Of a DNA stretch of 24,852 nt, positions 19,629-24,852 are shown in pieces. The notes below the pieces were generated by a model, which saw only the letters and a list, made by a program, of their open reading frames with translations, was not told the origin of the DNA and ran no database searches. Position 1 is the stretch's first letter. Each line of letters starts with the position of its first letter. This stretch comes from a virus. The stretch lies in the IMG/VR virus record IMGVR_UViG_3300037119_003952, positions 1-24,852 of that record, one strand, 5' to 3'. Made by a program: the position numbers and the translations under genes.

Positions 19629-20294
19629 ATGGGTATGACGCCGATACCGCTGGACCGCCCGGGGAATATGCGCCTGTGCGCTTCTTGCGGCGAGACAAAA
19701 CCCAGGGACGAGTTCTGGAATCTCTCGACTAATTACGAAGGCAAGCACCGCGCCTGCATTGTCTGTAAAAAGCAAATTCGCAAACGTTGGTACGATCGAC
19801 ATGCAATCGAGATACGTGCGCGCCAGAAAGAATATTACCGCGCCAACACGGATGCGTGCCGGCGAACGGGAGATCGCTGCAAGAAAAGATGGAAGGCAGA
19901 AGTTCTGGCCGACCCCGAACGGCTCAAGGTTTTCCGGCGGAAAGCTGTGGCGTATCGAGCCACGAAATATAAAACCGATATTCAGTTTCGGCTAGGCCTA
20001 TCGCTTCGCCATCGGCTAAAGCGTGGATTGCGCAGGAATGAGCAAAAAGCCGGATCCGCCGTTCGGGATTTAGGGTGCAGTGTTCCCTTTTTGAAGACAT
20101 ATCTGGAATCGCTATTCAAACCGGGGATGTCGTGGTCTAACTGGGCACATAAAGGATGGCACATCGATCATATCGTTCCCCTGTCTGCGTTCGATCTAAC
20201 GGATCGCGAGCAATTTCTGCGGGCGTGTCACTATACCAATCTTCAGCCCCTATGGGCTGCGGAGAACTTAGCAAAAGGCGGTTTCCGTGCGTAA
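19629..20294 (+). CDS. HNH homing-type endonuclease
   Basis: The 221-aa protein has an N-terminal zinc region, C17-x2-C20 and C43-x2-C46 (LCASCGETKPRDEFW ... ACIVCKK), and a long basic helical middle. The HNH core near the C-terminus has HIDHIVPLSAF (H178, D180, H181), N204 in CHYTNLQPLW and N213 in AAENLAKGG. It is a typical free-standing HNH endonuclease. ATG 19629 was chosen because AGG lies five bases upstream; an upstream TTG 19593 would extend it through the hairpin. Less GC-rich codon use and the flanking gap suggest later insertion between two otherwise adjacent replication genes. Confidence 0.9.
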   Translation: MGMTPIPLDRPGNMRLCASCGETKPRDEFWNLSTNYEGKHRACIVCKKQIRKRWYDRHAIEIRARQKEYYRANTDACRRTGDRCKKRWKAEVLADPERLKVFRRKAVAYRATKYKTDIQFRLGLSLRHRLKRGLRRNEQKAGSAVRDLGCSVPFLKTYLESLFKPGMSWSNWAHKGWHIDHIVPLSAFDLTDREQFLRACHYTNLQPLWAAENLAKGGFRA

Positions 20295-20946
20295 CACAGT
20301 TATCCTGAGCGACCTGCACATACCTCACGAAAACGCAAAGGCGTTACAATTTGTGAAGCGGATTCGTGATAGGTACAAGTGCCAAGATGCTGTCTCTGTG
20401 GGGGATCTCTACGACTGGCACAGCACGTCGTTCCACTCCCACGACCCCGATCTCGACGGGCCGAAACGCGAACTGGACGCTGGCCGCAAGCACGTCGCCC
20501 CGTGGTTCAAGGAGTTCCCGAAGCTGGTCATCACCACCGGGAACCATGACGCCATTCCCGCGCGGAAGCTGTTTGAGATGGGGTTGCCGGCGGAGATGCT
20601 GGTTGGCTTCAATGATCTCTACAGTACCCCAGGTTGGCAGTGGAAGGACGATCACATCGTCAAGGGCGGGCGCCACGACATATGGTTCCGTCACCACTGG
20701 GCTCCGAAGGTCATCAACAACGGCGGTGATGGCGGGTATTCAGTGGTCTGCGGGCACACGCACTCCAAGGCTCAGATCGTATGGAGTCAGTACCCCAGCC
20801 ACTCGACCTTCTCTATGATTACTGGGTGCTTAATTTCACTGCAAAATCGTGCATTTTCGTACAATAAATACGACGCCAAGCGCCCCATCCTCTCCTGTGC
20901 CACTATCATTGACGGCGAACCCCAAATCCACAGGCTATTTGAATGA
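20287..20946 (+). CDS. Calcineurin-like metallophosphoesterase
   Basis: This 219-aa protein has all metal-binding motifs in order: SDLH (D9, H11), GDLYD (D40, D43), GNHD (N86, H87, D88) and GHTH (H157, H159). It hydrolyses a phosphoester; phage members act on DNA ends, RNA or nucleotides, and the substrate cannot be told here. GTG 20287 follows AGGCGG by five bases and overlaps the HNH stop. Downstream genes are coupled. Confidence 0.9.
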   Translation: MRNTVILSDLHIPHENAKALQFVKRIRDRYKCQDAVSVGDLYDWHSTSFHSHDPDLDGPKRELDAGRKHVAPWFKEFPKLVITTGNHDAIPARKLFEMGLPAEMLVGFNDLYSTPGWQWKDDHIVKGGRHDIWFRHHWAPKVINNGGDGGYSVVCGHTHSKAQIVWSQYPSHSTFSMITGCLISLQNRAFSYNKYDAKRPILSCATIIDGEPQIHRLFE

Positions 20947-21119
20947 GAAATGAAATCACTCTGCCCAAGGGAAAGATCCTCGGGCTGTCTCCCACCAAGT
21001 TCCTGCTGTACATCGAAGACAAGTTCGGTGGTCAGTTCGAGAGTAAGGAGTCAGCATTCGAGGCGTACACTACCAAGTTCCCCGATGACGGGGATATGTG
21101 TCTGAACTGCGGGAGCTGA
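20943..21119 (+). CDS. Hypothetical small protein (58 aa)
   Basis: ATG 20943 overlaps the phosphoesterase stop (ATGA). The protein is MRNEITLPKGKILGLSPTKF, then LLYIEDKFGGQFESKESAFE, ending in DMCLNCGS with a CxxC. It has a helix followed by a short Cys-containing end. No family recognised. A strong GGAG for the next gene overlaps its stop. Confidence 0.55.
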   Translation: MRNEITLPKGKILGLSPTKFLLYIEDKFGGQFESKESAFEAYTTKFPDDGDMCLNCGS

Positions 21120-21120
21120 C

Positions 21121-21318
21121 ATGGCTACTCAACGCGCACCAGTCTACGAACTCGGAGACATCGTCACGCAGGTTGTTGACGGAGACAAAGACCTCGGGAT
21201 GGTCACCGGGATCTTTCGATCATTCTTAGGGGTCATGTACCATGTTACGTGGGCGAGCGCCGGAGTCACCGCGCACTACGCCCAAGAACTCAAGCCGATG
21301 GAGTTGCCCAGTGTCTAA
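21121..21318 (+). CDS. SH3-like small protein (65 aa)
   Basis: Residues 9-60 read as a small beta-barrel: YELGDIVTQVVDGDKDLGMV, then TGIFRSFLGVMYHVTWAS, ending in HYAQELKPME. The GD-I-V and G-M-V-T-G-I pattern is typical of small phage proteins with an SH3-like fold and unknown function. GGAG lies five bases before ATG 21121. The stop overlaps the next GTG start. Confidence 0.65.
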   Translation: MATQRAPVYELGDIVTQVVDGDKDLGMVTGIFRSFLGVMYHVTWASAGVTAHYAQELKPMELPSV

Positions 21319-21706
21319 TACCGGTCACTACCCGGAATGTGCCGTTCACGTAGGCGGGCGGTGCAATTGCCAGCAGCTTTACGATCTTCGCAGAATCAGC
21401 GGCGGAAACGCCACGAACGTCCCCTTTCTTGGTTTTCAGGAACCCACCATGCCCAGTCCTTCCATCGTTGAATCCGCCGCAGGCGCTCACTACCGTACCG
21501 GCGCGGTCGAGTGTATCGACGCCATGCGCGCCGCTCTTGGCGAGGAGCAATTCCTCGGCTACCTGCGCGGAACCATCATGCGGTACACGTGGCGTCTCGG
21601 CCGTAAAGACGAGTCCAAGGTCGAAGCGGAGAAGATCGCCGTCTACTCCGGCTGGCTCACCGATGTCCTCGCTGGTCGCCCCCTCGTTAAGAGGAACAAA
21701 CTGTGA
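21311..21706 (+). CDS. DUF3310 (SaV-like) protein with Cys-rich N-terminus
   Basis: The C-terminal part (residues about 57-131) is a DUF3310 domain: HYRTGAVECIDAMRAALGEE, FLGYLRGTIMRYTWRLGRKD and a final AEKIAVYSGWL. Its role in phage is not settled. From GTG 21311 the frame also encodes HYPECAVHVGGRCNC (Cys 10, 18, 20), an unusual N-terminal extension. An internal ATG 21450 has AGGA seven to eight bases upstream and would give DUF3310 alone (85 aa), so two products are possible. Confidence 0.75.
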   Translation: MSNTGHYPECAVHVGGRCNCQQLYDLRRISGGNATNVPFLGFQEPTMPSPSIVESAAGAHYRTGAVECIDAMRAALGEEQFLGYLRGTIMRYTWRLGRKDESKVEAEKIAVYSGWLTDVLAGRPLVKRNKL

Positions 21707-21879
21707 AAGGTCCAGAGCAAGGCTTCTATCCGCTCCAGATGCACGACCGCGTTCCTGCTAACGGCTGGCACAAGTGGCAGTTCGAGGCGGGGAAGGGGCG
21801 GATTATCACCGCCTGGAATCGTGAGGACCGCCCGCCCGTGAATCTTCCGTTTGTGAGGATGGAAAGGATTGCACGATGA
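21703..21879 (+). CDS. Hypothetical small protein (58 aa)
   Basis: GTG 21703 overlaps the DUF3310 stop, with GAGG eight bases upstream. The sequence (MKGPEQGFYPLQMHDRVPAN, then GWHKWQFEAGKGRIITAWNR) has aromatic strands like a small beta-sheet protein. The end overlaps the RusA start (ATGA). No family recognised. Confidence 0.55.
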   Translation: MKGPEQGFYPLQMHDRVPANGWHKWQFEAGKGRIITAWNREDRPPVNLPFVRMERIAR

Positions 21880-22268
21880 TCGACTTCTTCGTGCAAATGG
21901 ATCCCGTGGGCAAGGGCCGAGCCCGATGCACGCGGGGTGGCCGCATGTACACGCCCAAGGCGACGGTCGACGCCGAGCGAAAGATCCGTCGCGCTTTTCT
22001 AGACGCGTACCCGGCACACATCCCCTTCGCCAAGGGGACGGCGCTGCACATGGAGATCTATGCGTTTTTCCTGCACGCAAAATCCAACAAGACATCGGAA
22101 ATGACGCAGAAGCCTGACGTAGACAACTGCGCCAAGCTCGTGGCCGACGCACTCAACGAAGTCGCGTACGCCGACGACTGCCAGATCACCAGTATAATGG
22201 TCAATAAGTTGTGGGCCGTCCCGGGCCACTACTCGCCGGGATTCCGAATCGTTATCTCGACCGTTTAA
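21876..22268 (+). CDS. rusA: RusA-like Holliday junction resolvase
   Basis: The 130-aa protein has the RusA core KPDVDNCAKLVADALNEVAY, with D81, D83 and N84, K87 and D91, followed by ADDCQI (D100, D101) that complete the metal site. The N-terminal strand (DFFVQMDPVGKGRARCTRGG) is basic and fits junction binding. It resolves Holliday junctions made by phage recombination. AAAGGA lies seven bases before ATG 21876. It is the last rightward gene, and its TAA overlaps the stop of the convergent lipoprotein gene. Confidence 0.9.
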   Translation: MIDFFVQMDPVGKGRARCTRGGRMYTPKATVDAERKIRRAFLDAYPAHIPFAKGTALHMEIYAFFLHAKSNKTSEMTQKPDVDNCAKLVADALNEVAYADDCQITSIMVNKLWAVPGHYSPGFRIVISTV

Positions 22269-22501
22269 GGATTCACAACCCGATCGCTTGCGATCCACCA
22301 ACCTTCACGCAGGACCACCCATTCCTGCGTGAAGCCTTTAGGGGACTTGACCCAAACCCGGACGGACGCCTCCCTCGCGACTTGGTGAGGAATGCGATCG
22401 TCGGGAATCGTCCGGGGAACCATCGCGCAACCCGCGCACAGCATCACGAATACGCTGAGACCGGGCCAGATCATCCGCAGTGGGTTCCTCTTTGACAGCA
22501 T
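22265..22501 (-). CDS. Lipoprotein, candidate outer-membrane spanin (Rz1-like)
   Basis: The start at minus-strand ATG 22501 has AGGAGG six bases upstream. The 78-aa protein has a basic N-terminus (MLSKRNPLRMIW), a hydrophobic segment (PGLSVFVML) and a lipobox ending LCAGC (residues 19-23), which predicts signal peptidase II processing after the G. The mature part (about 55 aa) includes a Trp-rich end (EWVVLREGWWIASD). Small phage lipoproteins near holin genes are usually o-spanins. The Pro-rich feature of Rz1 is weak, so the role is inferred. About two thirds of the gene overlaps the 81-aa gene in another frame. Confidence 0.65.
   Translation of the reverse strand: MLSKRNPLRMIWPGLSVFVMLCAGCAMVPRTIPDDRIPHQVAREASVRVWVKSPKGFTQEWVVLREGWWIASDRVVNP
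22303..22334. terminator. Perfect 11-bp hairpin at the convergent junction
   Basis: CTTCACGCAGG (22303-22313) is fully complementary to CCTGCGTGAAG (22324-22334) around a ten-base loop. It starts 35 bases after the rusA stop and lies inside the lipoprotein gene. No T-run follows on the plus strand, so termination would not be classical. It could still halt the rightward transcript. Confidence 0.5.
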
Positions 22502-22583
22502 ACGCAGCCTCCTTTTGTGCATCAAAATACGCTGACCAAAATCCCTTGGCCAGCGCGTAGATGATCGCGGTCAACCAGTCCAC
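22338..22583 (-). CDS. Small protein overlapping the lipoprotein gene (81 aa)
   Basis: The gene starts at GTG 22583, two bases after the holin-like stop. The N-terminus MDWLTAIIYALAKGFWSAYF is a short hydrophobic or amphipathic helix. An acidic region (EEPTADDLARSQRIRDAVR) and a basic, Ser/Pro-rich tail follow. A similar MDWL...FW...YF head is known from small phage proteins next to lysis genes. Its 3' two thirds overlap the lipoprotein in another frame, as in Rz/Rz1 arrangements, but it lacks a clear i-spanin coiled coil. Confidence 0.6.
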   Translation of the reverse strand: MDWLTAIIYALAKGFWSAYFDAQKEAAYAVKEEPTADDLARSQRIRDAVRGLRDGSPDDSRRSHSSPSREGGVRPGLGQVP

Positions 22584-22584
22584 G

Positions 22585-22764
22585 TTACTTCAGGGTGGGC
22601 TTGGGATAAGCCACGCTGAAATAGTCGAGGAACTTGACCACGGCAGCGAGAATGCTGTCGTCCTTGACGGTCGGCGTAAGCTTCACGATCACCGAGGCGA
22701 TCGTCACGAGCCCGCCGATGATGGCGAGAGCGTCAGCCCAATGAGCAGAGATGTAGTCGAGCAT
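22585..22764 (-). CDS. Holin-like small membrane protein (59 aa)
   Basis: AAGGAA lies six bases before minus-strand ATG 22764. Residues 1-30 (MLDYISAHWADALAIIGGLV plus TIASVIVKLTPTV) hold one transmembrane helix. A charged turn KDDS follows, then a second, amphipathic helix (LAAVVKFLDYFSVA). This is the layout of a common small phage membrane protein often annotated as holin-like. No endolysin is present in the window, so lysis function is inferred from topology and neighbours. Confidence 0.6.
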   Translation of the reverse strand: MLDYISAHWADALAIIGGLVTIASVIVKLTPTVKDDSILAAVVKFLDYFSVAYPKPTLK

Positions 22765-22774
22765 GGGTAATTCC

Positions 22775-23161
22775 TTACCTATCAAAATAATCAACGGGCA
22801 ATTGACGCAATGGGCGATCTTCCACAACAGCGTGGAGATCAGACGAGGTTTCCTCCTCGGCCCCCAGTACCTCACGGCGAAGGCTCTTAATAGCGTCTCG
22901 CATCAGGTTGAACGCTTCCACGAACTTGAGGACGTGGCCGTTGTGCAGCTCCGCTTGGGAATCCAGCTTCTCCTGCAACGCACGGTTGTCCTCGCGACAC
23001 TGATTGCGGGCAATGGCCGTGTCGCGACGTTGCGTACGGATCACCCACCACGCGAGGGTGGTGAACGCGCCAGCTACGGCGACAATGGTGCCACCGAAGA
23101 CCCACGCGCAGATCCACAAGGCGTGAACGAGATCGGCCGGAGCCACGGGTACGTCAGTCAT
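22775..23161 (-). CDS. Membrane-anchored coiled-coil protein (128 aa)
   Basis: Residues 14-40 (LWICAWVFGGTIVAVAGAFT ...) form a transmembrane helix. Residues 45-100 are a Glu/Gln/Lys-rich coiled coil (RRDTAIARNQCREDNRALQE). This topology suits an inner-membrane spanin or a holin accessory. It lies between the tail fibre and the holin-like gene. The ATG at 23161 follows the fibre stop by four bases, with a GGTGA-like site, so it is co-transcribed with the fibre. Confidence 0.6.
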   Translation of the reverse strand: MTDVPVAPADLVHALWICAWVFGGTIVAVAGAFTTLAWWVIRTQRRDTAIARNQCREDNRALQEKLDSQAELHNGHVLKFVEAFNLMRDAIKSLRREVLGAEEETSSDLHAVVEDRPLRQLPVDYFDR

Positions 23162-23165
23162 GTAT

Positions 23166-24852
23166 TCACCGGATAAGGCAGAGGGCCACAGCGTACCCCT
23201 TGGTGGAATCGAACGGGCGGCGAATCTCCAAGCAGCGCAGATTCGTGGCGGTATCCGAGTAGTGACCCACGCCCCCGTCGATCGCCTTCACGTAATCGTC
23301 GGGGCTCACTTCGGCAGACACACGGACATGCACCTGACCGAGCAGGCCGATCACAGTCCACTCATCAGGACGCTCGGAGCGAGCCACATTAGGCCGCGCC
23401 TCGTCGTACGCCGGGTTCGGGCGGGGAACCTGGATGTGACTGGCCGCACCAAGGAGCCCGAAATCCGGGTTAGGGATGGTGTCGTACAGCGGCTCACCAA
23501 ACTCGCCCGTCAGGAAGCGTGCAGACCACTGGAACTGCGAGTCGCCGGCCACGATGAGAGCCGTTGCCGACACGACACCCGCGATCGAATCGCCCGCCGC
23601 AGCGATACGAACCTTCCGCCCTTCAAGCGCGACCAGCGAGCCGAGGGGGATGGTGCCGTTGCTGACATTCTCGAACAACTCCGCGTAGTCCGCGAACACC
23701 GTGCCACCCGTGAAGGTGCCGGCCGCAGTGACGTTGCCCGCCGCAGTGATCTGGAACTTACGATTCGCGGAGAGGGTAGAGCCAGCGGCGCTGTCGCCAA
23801 ACACCCACGAGTTCGCGAGGAACGACGCGGTACGCCGACCGACGACCGTGGTGCCGGCATGATCCACGGTGCAGTTCAAACCACCGATGATGACACCGCC
23901 AGCCGCATTCACTTGTGAGTTGTTGCCTGCGACCACCACACTGCGATCTGCACTGGTGGCAACGGCACTTCCGGTCGTGCTAGCAATAACCGCCGAGTTC
24001 TCAGCCTGCGTATTGCACGTATCGCTGGCAATACACGCCGACTCACGACCGTTCACCGTGCAGGTGTCGCTGGCCATCGTGACAGCGAACTGCTGGGTCG
24101 AAATACCACGCGCCGAACCGACATGCGCCGAATACGCACCGCGAGTAGCTACGCGCAGGTCAACCGTGGAACCTGCCGAGTATCCGGTTCCGCCGTTGAC
24201 GATGGTGATGCTGGTAACGGTTCCGCTCACATCCACCGTGAAGGTGAAGACTGCCGCGACGCCGGGCGTGTTGATGCGGTCGCTGGCGCTCATCACGTCA
24301 ACGATATTGTAGCCGATACCACCACTGTTGATGACGTATCCAGTGATGACGCCAGCGGTGACCGTCAGGGTGACATTCAGCCCCCAGCCACGGCCAGCAA
24401 CGCAGGTAAAGCTGCCGAGATTGCCGGCGTTCTCCGCACTCGAACGGCAGGTATCGGAACCAACGTTCCACGACGACGAACCCTCGCAGCGAGAGAACTC
24501 GGAGCCAGCATTGATGCCTCGGAAGCCGTAGACAACGCACTCCTCGGACGCGATGTTCACCGACTGGGGGCAATCCGCGATCGACTGACGAGCACAGATG
24601 TTGCCGGACAGGTTGCCGTTCGCTTGGCTGTAGATGGAGGCGATGTTGATCGACCGCGCGAAGGTGCTGCGGCAATTCTGCGAAGCGAGCAGAGAACGAA
24701 GTCGGTAGGTGCTCCGGCCACTGACCGTGGGGACCGGGATGGTTCCGCCGCCATACGCAGCTTCGACGCCTCCGGTGTCGGTTGCATCGCTGATCGACGC
24801 GGGGGTGTCTCCGGCTTGGAACAGCGTTCCGCCGATCTTCCACGAGCCGTTT
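23166..24852 (-). CDS. Tail fibre/spike C-terminal part with Peptidase_G2-like domain
   Basis: The frame is open from the right edge (first full codon at 24851) to a stop at 23166, giving 561 residues of an incomplete protein. The N-terminal visible part has SxA/CxxA rows with many Cys (GNICARQSIADC, SEECVVYG, SDTCRSS). It is followed by a glycine-rich GGIGY/GGTGY beta module and then a YadA-head-like 14-15-residue repeat (AENSAVIASTTGSAV, then ADRSVVVAGNNSQV). From about residue 385, FADYAELFENVSNGTIPLGS and GDSIAGVVSATALIV fit the Peptidase_G2 self-cleaving chaperone domain of phage fibres. It binds the host surface, and the chaperone end would be released after trimer folding. Confidence 0.8.
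   Translation of the reverse strand, partial: NGSWKIGGTLFQAGDTPASISDATDTGGVEAAYGGGTIPVPTVSGRSTYRLRSLLASQNCRSTFARSINIASIYSQANGNLSGNICARQSIADCPQSVNIASEECVVYGFRGINAGSEFSRCEGSSSWNVGSDTCRSSAENAGNLGSFTCVAGRGWGLNVTLTVTAGVITGYVINSGGIGYNIVDVMSASDRINTPGVAAVFTFTVDVSGTVTSITIVNGGTGYSAGSTVDLRVATRGAYSAHVGSARGISTQQFAVTMASDTCTVNGRESACIASDTCNTQAENSAVIASTTGSAVATSADRSVVVAGNNSQVNAAGGVIIGGLNCTVDHAGTTVVGRRTASFLANSWVFGDSAAGSTLSANRKFQITAAGNVTAAGTFTGGTVFADYAELFENVSNGTIPLGSLVALEGRKVRIAAAGDSIAGVVSATALIVAGDSQFQWSARFLTGEFGEPLYDTIPNPDFGLLGAASHIQVPRPNPAYDEARPNVARSERPDEWTVIGLLGQVHVRVSAEVSPDDYVKAIDGGVGHYSDTATNLRCLEIRRPFDSTKGYAVALCLIR

Noticed and set aside
22282-22295. GATCGC-TT-GCGATC palindrome as a terminator
   Set aside because: The two-base loop is too tight for an RNA hairpin and no T-run follows; the stronger stem at 22303-22334 is the better candidate.
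23160-23918. 252-codon plus-strand frame opposite the fibre gene
   Set aside because: The minus-strand fibre reading has clear domains; the plus-strand reading is Arg/His-rich with no domain.
1-24852. tRNA genes or CRISPR arrays
   Set aside because: No cloverleaf with T-arm consensus was found and no spaced direct repeats with unique spacers; the only regular array is the pentapeptide coding repeat.

Overview
The window is a tailed double-stranded DNA bacteriophage segment (Caudoviricetes type), lytic or of unknown lifestyle. The evidence is a family A DNA polymerase, a split primase/helicase pair, a Sak4-like ATPase beside an SSB-like protein, a RusA resolvase, DUF2800, DUF3310, dozens of very short genes joined by ATGA/GTGA overlaps, small membrane lysis-type genes and the C-terminal part of a tail fibre. 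The DNA is GC-rich except for one AT-rich divergent control region (about 1860-2284). The host cannot be named. A lipobox protein that resembles an outer-membrane spanin hints at a Gram-negative host, and several TTGACA boxes suggest use of a housekeeping sigma factor. No integrase, repressor/Cro pair, tRNA, rRNA, IS element or CRISPR array was found.

Layout. (1) 1-1597, minus strand: a leftward early block with a ribbon-helix-helix (RHH) regulator, a zinc-ribbon plus PD-(D/E)XK nuclease and three small unknown proteins, the last cut by the window edge. (2) 1598-2284: a non-coding divergent control region. It contains a 330-bp imperfect inverted repeat with 77-bp arms (1889-1965 and 2142-2218), AT-rich promoter-like elements just outside each arm, and a G-run tract in the predicted leftward leader. 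(3) 2285-9424, plus strand: about 25 small accessory genes, mostly translationally coupled. They include two winged-helix proteins, a pentapeptide-repeat protein, a Lar-like zinc protein, a Fis-like helix-turn-helix protein and tiny membrane peptides. (4) 9443-22268, plus strand: replication and recombination. The order is Sak4-like ATPase, SSB-like protein, SF2 helicase, PrimPol, DUF3987 ATPase/helicase, DUF2800 Cas4-like nuclease, DNA polymerase, HNH endonuclease, metallophosphoesterase, DUF3310 and RusA. (5) 22265-24852, minus strand: an oppositely transcribed late block with a lipoprotein, an overlapping small protein, a holin-like protein, a TM plus coiled-coil protein and a tail fibre with a Peptidase_G2-type C-terminal domain, open at the right edge.

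How it fits together. The inverted-repeat region probably fires the two early units in opposite directions and could also be a replication origin. The rightward unit runs from host-takeover-type genes into the replisome. Recurrent TTGACAAC boxes at 913-918 (minus), 2845, 3376, 9399 and 15762 look like secondary promoters that re-boost transcription at gaps in the coupled operon. The most unusual observations are the mirror-image control region and a winged-helix module present three times: in the two genes immediately right of that region and at the C-terminus of the DUF3987 replication protein. That suggests regulators derived from, or paired with, the replication initiator/helicase.
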